A DNA stretch of 64,000 bases, from NCBI GenBank assembly GCA_037074765.1, contig JBAMDO010000223.1, positions 1 to 64,000 on the forward strand, written 5' to 3'. Position 1 is the first letter of the stretch. Every line of letters starts with the position of its first letter. A program made the translations under genes and the position numbers. The DNA is from Mansonella perstans (taxonomy: Eukaryota; Nematoda; Chromadorea; Rhabditida; Onchocercidae). The notes beneath the pieces were generated by a model. The model did not search any database, was not told the origin of the DNA, and worked only from the letters and a program-made list of their open reading frames with translations. Shown piece by piece: positions 49,901 through 63,600 of this stretch.

Positions 49901-52900
49901 TTTTAATATATTTTGCTGACAGAAATAAATCGATAGTTTGAAAAATAATACTAGTTATTCGACGATTTGAATTTTGCAAAAAAAAAAAAAAAAAAATACA
50001 GATTTAAAAAAAAGAAAGCATGAAAATGGCTTATGGGAAGATTTCTGTGAACTATTCGAACAAACTTTCATTTCAGCTCGATAAGTCAGAAATAGAAACG
50101 TATGATTTTTTGAAGTTGCTGAAATCTACTACTTCTTGATTTCTGCTTAAAGCTATTTGAATTCGAAAAAAAAAACGTTTTCTGTTTGACTCATTGATCC
50201 TGTATTACTACAGTAATCATAATTACTGTTTCATTGAATTAATCGCTTTTCATTTCCTTATCTAAATTAAAAGTCTTTGAGATCGTCAAAGCTTTCAATG
50301 GGCTGCGAAGGTTGTTATAAAATGTGGTTACGTACCTTCTCATTAATCCCTATCGTCAAATCTTCTTTCCTATCGTCAACTCATCTATCACTTTAATTAG
50401 TGAATTCTATCGGAAAAATTCAACTTTCTGTTCTAATCGCTATCATAAATTTCATTTTTTTTATATTCCCCTACCAACAGCTAAATATATCGTCATTTCG
50501 AATGTTCTGTCACAGATGATAGATGACAGTAATAGTGATCTTACGCATCGCTAATCATTACTGCCTAATAAGCATTTCTTACATCACTAAAACTTTCAAT
50601 TAGATTTTCCTCAACATTCAATTTTTTACCACCAATATTATTTTGAAATAGGAAGAAAAAGTATAACATCTTAGTAGCGGGTTCAAATTAATCGAACTGA
50701 TTTTTAATTTTTTTATAATCACTGATTCATTTCAGCAATTTGTTCATGGAAAATTTTAGAGTCTGACTGCCAGCGCATTTTTTCCCTTCATCATAAAAGT
50801 GTGAAAAAATTAAAAGACGGTTCGTTTAGTTTCCTCCATTCATTCATTTTATTTGATCATTAGTTTCACATTTTTTGACTTTTCTGTTTCTGTGATTTTT
50901 ATTGGCCACAATTTTTCACCTTTATTTACTCGCTTCATTTTTTTTGAACTAATGTATCCGCATTATAACAATCTAGTCGTGAAATTATCACTTTTATAAA
51001 AGAAACGGAAACTTCACTTGTTGAATGTACTTCATGCTTATCATAATCAGTTACGAAAAATCAGTGGATTCAGTTCTGTATGTCAGATAAATTTAAGTAT
51101 TCAGATTTTTAATGTAAATCAAAAAGTATGAAAACCTTAGTTCTCAAGCCTCGCTCTTTACCCAATTGGAGTGAAACTTAGTAAATTTGAGTCTTTTGAA
51201 TTCAGTTCAGAAATGTATGCATTTTACTTTATCAGTAATGTTAATTTATATAATGGTAAATTCGTATCACAAGTAGGTAACATTTTATGCAGTGTATAAA
51301 TTTGAATTTCAGGATTCTATATCCATCACTATTCGAAATGACTCGAATTTTCTCAGAGTTCAAAATTAGAAATGCGATATGCATGCTTACGTGTTTTGTG
51401 GTATGTAAGTGCACAGGTTATTGTTATCTCAGTCACAACTTTTTTTAAATTAGATATTTTAAGCACTACAAGAAGACATATAGAGTCCCAATGACCTAAA
51501 TGACGAAAATTTTTTTTTGAAATTGGCTTAAGAGTATGAATGATTTGCTGTGCATAAATTTGTTGGACTTAAAATTGAATTGTGTCTAACTTTTTTCGCG
51601 ACATCATAAAAACTTAACGATCCAACTAAAGCTATTCATTTGATTCTTTACTTTCTTGCTCTTCCTTAAAACTACACTCTTTTGGTAAGCTTATGTTTTC
51701 TCAACGAAATTTGAGATAAAGTTTAGTAGTGCTTGTAAACATTGAAATGAAGTATAGTTCTTGGGCAGTGATGTATGCAAACAAATAGTTGACTTAAGTT
51801 TATTCTGTGAGTAATCTCTTAAGAACTCAGCCGCTGGACGTTAATCGTCCTCATCTCACTATTATTGTTAGTCTTGAAACTGGAAAGCATGCATTAATTT
51901 TATTTATCACTGAATCAATAGTTGTAAGACTCAATAATTTTGAAATAATCAAGTATATTGAAAATGGTATTGTAAATTAATCTGAAATTTATAAATAGTT
52001 CTAGCATTGTGTTCAATTTGGAAAATTTCATGCTGAATTGTACAGTCTCACACAAACGCCATTTTCAACTTATTGTCCACAACCACATGCTGTAGTAATG
52101 AAATTTCAATTCTTTGTTATTACTGTAAGTTCAATCCATGAGGACGAGTAAGGCAAGAGGTTAAGCAGTTGAAATTATGAGTACCGGTTGTTGGGATAAC
52201 GTTGTTAGCAATGACAAGTATCAAATACAATGCCATCAATACCCAGACATTTCTGCGATTTCAAACTAACATTAGTGACAGTTTTTTTAATTACAATGTT
52301 ATCTGATGGTATGATAGTTTAGCTATGAAAGTTTGAAGACATCCCTCTCAAATGCATTTCTGAATTGCTCACTATTTTTGAATAAAACTCTATCCGTCAC
52401 AACATTTCGCTTTCGTTCACAAATTTCTGTGTTTCATTCATGCTTATCCATCTTGCGGAGGTAATGTATGTGTCGCTGTACTTGAATTCGGATAATGGGT
52501 ACTGTCAAACAGTACAAACAACTGCTGCCTGATATGAACAATACGAAAATTGGCAATTACCTGCACAGGAACATTAATCGGTCGTTTAATGATGAAAGAA
52601 CGGACGAGTTTTGTTCATGTCTTGTATCTATTCATTCATTTGAACAGAACGCCCTTTAATATGTGTGCATGAAATAGATTTTAAATGTATGTCCGGGAAA
52701 TGAATTTGTCGATTCTTGTTTCCTTTTTTTCCAATTTGAAAAATGAAACAAATTCGGGTTTGAAAAAAATGAAATAATGGTCTTATCTCATCGTTGATGA
52801 ATTATGGAAAAGAATGAAGTAAATGTTATTTAAAAACTGATCCATAGACAAATATACTGAAATGTTTATCACATATATTTCTGTCTTCTTGGTTCATCCA

Positions 52901-54674
52901 TAGTGAGCTATACACCCACGAACTGATTCACCCGCAAACAAAATGTTTACTCACAACTATTTGCAGATATCATTGTACCCTTTTGCTTCTGATCATTACT
53001 TCTTTTGTTTACTCACAGTTCAGAATAAATTCTTTTCTTCGCTCTTTCCCAAGAAAGGAAAATGTAACGAAATACTGTCCAGCATATCTAAAAGAAAATT
53101 TCGGTTTTTGTTTCTTAAGATTACTGTGAAGCTAATAGGCGGGTATGTATTGTAGACTTAGGAATTGTGTTTGGAAGAATCGCGGGGTTGTGTATTTATT
53201 TGATGTCACAAGCAATATAGGCAAATAATGAAGACGGAATTGATCACTTCGGCATTGCTAGTCTCGAAATACTTTAGGGAGAAGTCGGAAGGGAAACTGA
53301 TCGTAAAAATGGAGATAAAACTGATGAATACAAATCGATGCCAATGATTGACTCTTTTCTTTTTATGGTGGGATTGGTATTCAAAGATGATGAATTGGAA
53401 GAAATTTACAGCATAAAGTCCTATAAAAGAATTACAATACAGTCATAAATGATTGGTGGATCAATCGACAAAGAATTAAATTATAACAATAGGCGCTTTA
53501 TAACTCAAATTGAAATATTTGTGCAAGTTGCTTCGGTTTTTCTTTGACAGAACGGAAATTATATGAAATTTGATGAATGGCTGAGTGAACTAATGAATAA
53601 CAAGGCTAAGAGTAAAGCAAAGAGTGAAACGTTAGCAGTACTGAGGGTTCTTCCAGTTATGAATATATTTCTGAATAATTTATCTTTTTACTTCGTTGAG
53701 TGCGGTCTCCTATTTTTCCTGGGTTTTAGATTTTCTCGCCAAAATAGTTCTGGTATTCTGCAGTGTTGGACCACAATGCCCTTTCACCAAAGCCCTTTTT
53801 CTGCTTTATTTTTCACTACAACAAACAATACACTTCTCATTGTTACGACCTGAAGTCGAAAAAGTGACATTGGACTTTTTGTTCTTATAACCGTCTGCAT
53901 TCAGTCATAAGTAATTCCCGAAAATTTTTCATTGTTATTAAAAAAAAAAAAATCATCTTCCTTTTCATTGACAGTATCAAATAAAAGGCAGAAAGGAAAA
54001 ATCAATAAAAATTTGCAGCAAATTTTGGTCCTTGTGTTTCTCGGCATCTAAGTATTTGACGAAATTGTGTTAATCAATAAATTGGGTATGAACAAGGTCA
54101 AATTGTATTAACAAATATTGATCTAATGGGTTAAATTATGGAAAATGAAAGAAAGAAGGAAAGTTTCTTTTGCTGGGATGAACAGTTATCAATTCTTTAC
54201 TCAAAAATGACAAATATTAGAACTGTGGAGAAGGTTATAACCGGACTTGATGAAGCAAGCTTTATCGTCATAGCAATGCAGAACTGATGCAATTGAGGTA
54301 TTGATGAACGTGCTCACAAACATTTATACCCGATTTCTCAGAATTCCTAATAGTTTCATCATATTGAAATGCTAGGCTTAATTTTGTATATTGCAAAATA
54401 TAGTGAGATTAGATGTAAAAAAAGATTGATTAAAAAGGTTTAAATTGTGGAAGTGAAGTTTTTTACGTCAATGTTTAAAGTAAATCCGTTATCCAAAAAA
54501 TTGTTATGAGTCATTTCAAATGTGGTATTTGAAATTAAAACTCATATACAGGATTCATTCGTTTTCTAATTAATGTACCAACCACTTCATTAGGATGGAA
54601 AACTGCTTGATATTCATTTCTCAGCTTCAGAATTGAACTATGAACGTGAAAGATTAAAGTGAAATATTGTCGTT
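46933..54674. other. 7.7-kb gene-poor region upstream of crumbs
   Basis: No exon, RNA gene or mobile element was recognised on either strand. The open frames here (for example 47829, 48025, 50324, 52943, 53563) are AT-driven and lack coherent splice context. The region lies between the divergent CULT and crumbs genes and probably contains their promoters and distal control elements. A cttcag acceptor at about 54630, 45 bases before the crumbs start, could accept a spliced leader; a five-codon upstream frame (ATG near 54640) would lie in that leader. Confidence 0.45.
48866..48965. other. GC-rich islet in AT-rich flank
   Basis: About 100 bp starting gtgcgcgagatgg and rich in gg, gcg and cgcg runs stands out sharply from surroundings that are roughly two-thirds A+T. 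No protein or structured RNA was recognised. It could be a promoter-proximal or 5' UTR element of crumbs or of an unannotated transcript. Confidence 0.5.
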
Positions 54675-57600
54675 ATGATAATATTAACTTCAAGATTCTT
54701 CTTATTTAAAAAGCTATTTTGGACACTTCTAATTTTACTGTTTTCTATTATTATGTGTCAAGGATAGAAAGATAAATTGACAGAACAATGAGTGATGTGA
54801 GTTATATTTTAGGCTTTGTTACACTAAGGCAGTGTGAGAGTAATGTTTGCTTAAATGGCGGAACATGTAAAGTAAACGATCAAGATCGAAGCTTCAATTG
54901 CCTTTGTCCACCTAGTTTCGAAGGATTACTATGCGAGTCGGAGAAACTTTGTTCTTTGAAATGTCACAACAATGGAGTATGTGTGCTTACGGACGTCGGA
55001 AAACCGAAGTGTAATTGCTCGGAAGGTATTTGACCTTTTCTCATTCATCGATTAATTCTTCTAAAGTTATCAAAATTCGGCTTAAAATAGTTAAATCATG
55101 TGCTGATACATGCAGACTTCTTCATGCGGCTTAATTACAGCGTGCAGTTATTGCCGTTGTTTAAACAGATATATCAATTCTTGGGTCATTAACTTTGCTA
55201 CTTAATTGATTATGAGGTAAACTAAGTTGCAAAATCGAGAACTTTCACTTATCTTTGTAGCGCTTTTTATACTGATTTAACTTAATGCACTACATGGCTT
55301 TGATCGCGGCATTTTTTTATAAGATGTGACGCTGACGTTCACTGAGACCACTGCAGTCTATATTCTACGGTAGCCTGATCTTATTCTTCATTAAGTCGGA
55401 GCATTAGTCAGTGCTGCAGAAATACGTGTTACTGATTTTATCCTAAAATAACCTAACTGAGGAAAGATTCTGACACATCTGCTATTGCAATGACTGACGA
55501 ATTAAAGAGGAGAGGTAAAAGGAAATAATGATAGAAGTTTGCAGAATTTTCGGGGGAATTATGTGAAATCGGTTCAATTGATTGTCAAATTCAAGGCTGT
55601 TCAAATGGTGAAAGGTATATTTTTCATTGTAACGTAATTAGGTAGAAATGATTGCTACTGAATTTACTAACATGGTTAGGATACCGATGTTCATTGTAAT
55701 TTTGATCCTACATTAATGATAATAGCCCAGAAATGATGGGATTTAATTTGAACCTGACTTTTACAATTTGTAGATGCGTAGCAACTGAAAGAGGCAAGTG
55801 GCGTTGTGTGCATAATCCATGCATTCCAAACCCATGTCAACACAATGCAACATGCACTTTGGTCAAAGTAAGCAAGAAGTTTCAGTTTTTGCAAATTTGC
55901 TTTTTCAGTTACTAGAATGCAGTTTCAAACATTTCTTACAGTTGGTTTGAAGTAAATCAAATTTAAGTTAGTGTTCAGTATGATGAGCAGTTATTTAGCT
56001 TATTTTTCTATCTTTGGTATAACTGAGTTAGACTATTTCCAGGATACCTTCGAGTGTGCTTGCACAAGAGGATTCGAAGGTGCATTGTGTGCAAATGATA
56101 TTGATGAATGTATAACAATGCCTTGCAAAAACGACGCGATCTGCATGAATAGTCTTGGGTCATTTATCTGTCTCTGCAAGGACGGCTTCCGAGGTTCATC
56201 CTGTTTTCTTTCTACTAAGTCTTCGCATCGTACTTAAAATTTAGAAGTTGCGGGCAATGAGATTATAGAATTTATCTTGGTCCAGAACGATAAACTTGGA
56301 TCAATCTAAACCATTCTCGAGAAAATCTCTTTTCATTATAAATATACTGATATCAATTTTCTTGGCTATTTGTTTTCATTGCTGCTGATTCATTTTTTTG
56401 TGAACGTTATGGACCTCTTTTACTTCTTTCAAACACATCGCTTCCTGCGGTCTTTTGATAGAATTCAAAATTAAATTTATAATATAAAGCAACAATAAAA
56501 TAATTATTTCAATTACATTTCAGGTACTTTATGCGAGGAAAGTACATTATGTGATTCCAATCCATGCTTCAATAACGGAATTTGTAGTATTGTCGATGGC
56601 TTATATCACTGCATTTGCCAACCTGGCTTTACCTCTGATCGATGTCAAGTAAATGATTATGTAATTAATTATAGTTTCGGCTAATTGACATACTGGGACA
56701 CAGGAAAATTTGGCAATTTCAACTTTTTGCCGAACAAAACATCAATTTCATTTCTTTCAAAATAACTTTGAGCTGTTTCATAACTCAGATAGGGAATCAT
56801 TCGACGCTTAAGTATGCGAATGATTTTGCAATATTAATAGAAACATCTTATCACCTTCTAGCCAAGTAATTCTGTATATAAATCGTATTGTTTCCATTAG
56901 AAAAAATTAAAAATGGAAAAAAAAAACGAAGTAAAGAGGAAGAAAAAGATTTATGTTGAATAAATTATTGTCACTTAATAAGTTATCTCAAAAGCTTGAA
57001 AGAAAATTTACAGGAACGAATTGAGGAAGGATGCAACTGCAAAAGTGATAAGCAAATTTGTGTCAATGGAATATGCAAATGTCCTGATGGATTTATGGTG
57101 AGATTTTGATGAAAGATATTTTGAAAATGTTAGAAGAGAAAAAATTTGAGGAAGAACGGTTAGTGTAATTAACTTCTCACTTCTATTCATTTACAGTGTT
57201 GTAAATTGCAGGGCAAAGATTGCGATCAGCCGGTGTCATGGTCATGTGTTAAAAGTGGAAGCTGTGAAAATGGCGGTACTTGTCTTGAAACCACTGGTGC
57301 TTGCTTATGTCCACCTATTTTCACGGGTTTACGCTGTGAACACGCGCTTGAATGCACCGTTGATGAGTATCTCTTAAATCAGCATAAATTTTTACAAGTG
57401 TATCAATACGATAAAGCAGACATTTATTAACTTCTAGCGAGTCTTGTTGGTTTCAGCTAATGGAAAGTCTATTCTTTGATTGGAATTAAATTGGTCACTG
57501 ACCTATACTTGTATTTGTTGATTATTCAACTCGTTTACCTGCATTTCAGGAGTCCTTGCGTACACGGTAGCTGTATGTGGTCTGCAAATGGAACTATCTG

Positions 57601-60600
57601 TAATTGTAACAATGGTTTTGAGGGAAAAAATTGTGAGAGCAGTGCCTCAGAAATCGATCCATGTTTGCGAAGGAATTGTAATACAGGTACTTCTTTTTGA
57701 CCTGAAACTTGTCTCTTCATTAATGTTTTTTAGAAAGCGAAGAATTTCTCTATTCGAAGATACTTCGGAACTTGAAGAAGTGAGCATGCTGAAGGCAGTT
57801 AAAGTTATCAGTTATATCAACAGAGAAATGTCTTTTATAAAACTTCGGAATTGATTTTTTCTAACAGGTCGGTGCATTGTCAATGGAAGTTCAGCAATTT
57901 GTATTTGTCCAGACGAGAATTCAGGTGAATTCTGCGAAAATATGGATATCTGTAAAACAAAGCCGTGCATGAACGGAGGCAAATGCGTTGCTGATTTTAT
58001 GAGTAAGTTACAGAAATCCGATTTATTGTTTCACAAAATTTATTCCTTGTTGTACTTTTGCATTGTATTTTACTTTACAATCTCGTTCTCAATTCAATTT
58101 TGATGTTTCTCGTACTTATTCGCTAGTACTTGTTAAACTTAATTCGCTTCGGAGAAGTTCATACCTATGCGAGAATTTGTCGAATTAATTTAATTGAACT
58201 TATATGAAAGTGGTTGTTAAAAAAATGGCACATTATAACAGTGACAACTCATTGTAATGCTTCGATTCAGATACTGGCTTCAAGTGTATTTGTGATGAGC
58301 ACTTCAGCGGTACACGTTGCGAACTAACAGTGCACGGAACGGAATGTGATCCGGGATGCATCGCAGGTGAAATTTGTGAACAAAGAAATGGTACTTTTGC
58401 TTGCATTAAAGTAAGAGATTTGTCCGTTATCAGACTAACAGGAGTAACAGTGTTGTAGGGATTCTTCTAAAGCACTCACTTTTGCATCTAAATATTCTTA
58501 CAGAAAGTTTTGAAAAATAATTCTCAAAAAAATATTTTTTAGACTCAAATATCTTGTCTTGATTGTGTGCATTCATTTCGATGTATTGAAAACGGTAAAT
58601 ATGCGGTGTGCCTTTGTGACACTTCTTGGACAGGACCGAAGTGTGATCTACGAGTTGAGGTTTGACTAATTTTATTCAGCTGACAAGGAAAGAGTAAGTT
58701 GCATTAGACATATTGCTATTAAAAGATGAAATGATTGGATCGTGGAAGTAATCAGTAAGGTGGATGATCACTTCCACGATCTAATCATGTTTGTTAACGC
58801 ATTATCAGAAGTGTATTGTTCTGATCGGAAGTTATAAGTGACTCCCAGGTAATTAGTACCCAACAGAGAATTATTGAGGGTGTATTATTCACTGTTGACA
58901 TTCAACATGAATTTGATCCATTTATAGGAATGTCTAAATCTCTCGTGTGCCCATTATCAGATTTGTCGAAATGAGCCTACTAGTGCTGGAACAGTAACCT
59001 CCTGTGGATGTGCGCCAGGTCTAATTGGGACAGATTGTGCCATAAATACTGCTGTAACATTTCACAACACATCATTCTTTCTTTATCAATCATCAGATAG
59101 CCTTATTGGGCATGTTTTTTTTTCCTTTGTTATTTGTTGTGCCATCTGAATAATAGACATTTTTATTCAATGTTTCTTTACATTACTATAGATCTTTCTA
59201 TATGTTCTATAAAATTTATTTTTCGCAATTCTCTGCGATCAGTTTTCATTCTAATATAATATTCGAAGTCAGACAAACTTACAAAAAACTACTTTTTGCT
59301 CTCATTTCTTTTTCAGGTTAACACAGTCTGACTACTCATTAAAGATTACATTTCGAACAACAGTAGATGATACGCATATATTATCCGCAGAAGATATCTT
59401 AAGTCAAATACAGTTCGCTTTAAGCATACGACGGGGTTTTTTATATGGCAATTTCAGTGGTTTTGTTTACCGAAAATTGTTGCCATTTGCTGTAAATGAT
59501 AACCATTGGTACACTGTACTGTTCAGTAATACTAATAAGGTTTGAAATCATACTTTAGTTTTACTTATTTTCTGAAATCATCTAGTCATTTGATGTTTCG
59601 AATGTTAGTGCCAATATATGTCGAAGCCGTTGTGAATAATTAAATAGGAAATCAAAATATGTAATCTACCATCTGTGAATATCACAACATAAGAGTACAT
59701 TCTGTTGATGACTTACGGTAACATGTCGTGTGTAGAAGGAAATATTCAGGTAGCATGTGTGCGTGGAAGGAAATATTTTGAGCGGGAAAATAACTTTGGG
59801 AAATCGATTTATTAAATCCAATATTAAAATTAAGACTAAGTGGGAAATCGATTATTCAGTCCAAATATTGAAATTAAGACCAAGTCGGAATTATTCTTGA
59901 CTCTTTTCGAATTGTAAGAATTTAAAGTGGTTAATGATCCTTATGTAATGTATATGAATTAACGCGACTATCAGTCATGAAATTAGAATGTTTGCACATT
60001 CTCAGATTGTTTCGTTAGAAATACGCGAAGGAGATTTTGTCCTATCGCGTCTAAAAATGAAAGAACGCAAAAATATGGGCATCTATTGGACACGAATAGG
60101 CAAAGGTCGTGCAGGTGGCTTCAGAGGTTGTATTCGTGATCTGTTTATTAATGGAGAATTCACTGACATGCTTAAATTAGCGTAAGTATTATAAACATCA
60201 AAATACATGAGGAAGTTTTTTTTTCTTTTTCATCTATTGTGAAACATAAATCAATTGACTCACCTTGACTGGATATGCGTTAAATACGCGATTTGAAATT
60301 ATGAGCTGATAGAGGGACGGAAATTTTCAAGCGTATTTCATCTATTAAATTGTTAGCTTGCTCATTTTAAAGATTGTTGAGTCAAAACTTGAACAAATAC
60401 TGGAATTCCCAAGCGCACTTGCTCATTTCAGTAATGTATTCGGAGTCATAGAAGGATGTCAGCGTTCCAAATTATGTTCTCCTAATCCGTGCCAAAATGG
60501 TGGCACTTGCATTGATCAGTGGGATGAATTTCGTTGTGAATGTAAAAAACCATTCTTGTCACCATATTGCATACAACAAACAGATGAAGTGACTTTTGGT

Positions 60601-63600
60601 CATGATAATTTAAAGTCTCGATTGGAATTAGATGTAGAACAAAATCTAGAAGACATTAAACTATATACGGATATTAATTTCTTGATGAGGACTAACAAGC
60701 CCAGTGGGACATTGTTATATCTTGGTGAGAAGGTATGTTTCATTTACCTAAGATATTCCGTAAACTGAGATTTTATAACTTTTTATGGCTTCTATCTTTT
60801 AACATTTGAAAACTTAAAGTGAAGAACATTTGTTTTCATGGACAGACGTTATGGTTTCAAACGGTCATGATGAAAGGTATTACAGATGTAGACCACAGTG
60901 GAAAAATTGCTCAGGAGTATTTTTTATTTAGGATAGTGATGATATTGGAACTTTCGTAGCACTGCAAATTCTCAACGGTTCCTTAAATATACGAACACGA
61001 TTGGGAGGCAAGAAAGTGTTTGCAAGAAGTATATCAGATAAAATCGATGATAATAAAGTGCATCTGATAAGTTTAATCAGAGATCGAAATAATTTCACTG
61101 CAAGTTTCTGTTTTATTCCTGTTTCGTCTTTATTTGAATCTTAACTTATATTCTCACTTTACTTTGCAGAGTCCACGTTTGCATTCATGAATGTAGAATG
61201 AAAGTAAAAATTTGTTGATGAGTATATATGCTAAATGAGAAGATATGATCAACTCAGGAATGGAATGTTGACTTGTTATTTTATTACTTCTCCTGCGGTA
61301 AATACCACTTACTGCAGGTCACAATAGATGGTGTGACAACAATAAAATTCGACATTGAAAATCGTTTTGATCATCCACTACTAGCAGACACCTTAGTCTT
61401 GGGTAGTAATGAAAATTTACCTGCGGATGCATTTGTAAGTAGTGACTATTTCAAAGGGACATTACAAGACTTACGTATCAACAACTATGTGGTTCCACTT
61501 ACAACACTGCCTACTGATATCGAAATACAACAGTTTGGCATTCAGATCAAAGAGGATAATATTCTGCAGGTAGTTACCATTTACTGATATACAAGAGCAG
61601 AATGCAGAAACTTTTTTACTTTTTTTTTCATTTGATGAAATCAGTAAAATTACCTGTTATGATTTGTTGCTCCTTAACATTCAAGAGTTAGTGACGCAAA
61701 ATTAATGAGTCTAGACACTAGTTTTCTATTTTGTTCCATTTGTTAAGAAAGGAAACATTTCATTAGCTTAATGTAATTTGTAAATATACTGCAGCTTCTA
61801 ATAATACAACCATATGTGCATTATTGTTATTTCATGTTTCAATCATAAAAGCACTAGTTCGTAATTTTTTAAATCTTAAAAATTTTCTCCAGTTTACAGC
61901 AAGATAATTCTTTTGTCTTAGAGATTAGTTTTCTATTTTGTTCCATTTAATTCCATTCTATAGGGGGAAGTATCGGATGATATTTGCGCACTTCTGAAGC
62001 CATGCGTGAATGGAGAATGCTCGAACACATTTAACGATTTTGAATGTATATGTGAGTATTCGTGGACTGGAAAGCACTGCAATGAACGTGATCACTGCGC
62101 GCTTTCGTCTTGTGGCGCAAATGTAACCTGTACTAATTACTACGGTGGTTACGTTTGTAAGTGCACCTGTCATTTTATAAAATTGTTTTCACATATCATT
62201 CAAATTAACCTTATTCATTTTGTTCAAAATGTCAAGTAAATGGTAATGTTGTAATTTTATTGACAGGCAGTTCACCAGCAACATTTGTTGCCACATCGTC
62301 TGCAAAATTTAAATTGGAAGACAGTGGTGATATGGAAGATATTTCGAACCCTTTACAGATCAACTTTATGCTACGAACTCGTTCATTGTCGGGTCAAATT
62401 ATTTGTTTGGTAAGCTTTACTTTAATTCTGTAATGATGGAGTTTCTTGTAATGTAGGAAATTGACGACATTGAATTTTTGCAAATATCAAAGAGCATTTT
62501 TTATCATTATTTTTATGCATGTGGTTTAGTTGCTCATACCGATATTTATTTTTTAGAAAACTCTGACTTCTTTCATATCCATCTTTCTGGAAAATGGTTT
62601 ACTTATCTATGAGGCATTGATAAATGGGAATGTGAAAAAAGAAGGCGCGAATCTGGTAGTAAATGATGGTGCGATGCACAGTATCGATATCAACCAAAAT
62701 AGTTTATATATCGATGGCAAGCTCAGTACCATGAATTCATCGTTTCCCTTGCCGCTGAAATATTTTGATTTCACTGATAATTTCACCTTAGTAATTGGAC
62801 AACGAAGTGATGAAATGCCATCATTCGATGTAAGTTAATTTTTCGAAATATGAAAAGTGGAGTTGCTTTTTCTTCCGTGAATTGTATTTGTTTTCTTTTG
62901 AAGTCAAGTTCCCGGAAATAAAACCAAAATCCGTTACAAAGGCTTTCTAATTAGTAACACCTGGTAATTTTCGGCATTAATTAATTTCTGATACTCTCGG
63001 TCACAGATAGTCTCTATAAATATTAACCTATCGCCCAAGTAAAACAGTACGAATTCAGTTTCCACATTACATCATGAGGCAGAATATATGAGCAGCTATT
63101 TTTCGTATTGCAGTAATATTTGAAATATGTTGGTAACTACTAATAATTGAATTGGATCTTTGTATTAAGTCAGTCGTTATATTCAATGCTTTTATTTTGC
63201 AAATACACCCGCATTTGCTAATCTGCTGTGATAATTTTTTTTTTTGGATAATAATAAGCTTTGTTTCAGGGTTGCCTGGAAAATGTACAGATCGGAACAG
63301 CTCCACCGATTTCGTTTTTTATTGGTAATCAAGCTGGTGGTTTGTTGGAAAATACTACCCATTTCAAGCTAATAAAGAGTCGAAATATCATAGATAATCG
63401 TTGCTACGCTGAGGACCTTTGCGGTTTGGTAAATCCATGCAAAAATAATGCAGTTTGTCATGATTTGTGGAATAAGAGAATCTGCGAATGCCAACCTGGC
63501 TTTACTGGCACTTTTTGTGAGGTTGAAAACTTTCTTAAAGTTGTGATATTGAACAATTCTTATCCGTAACTGATTCTGGAGAACATGTTATTAGTCTAAA

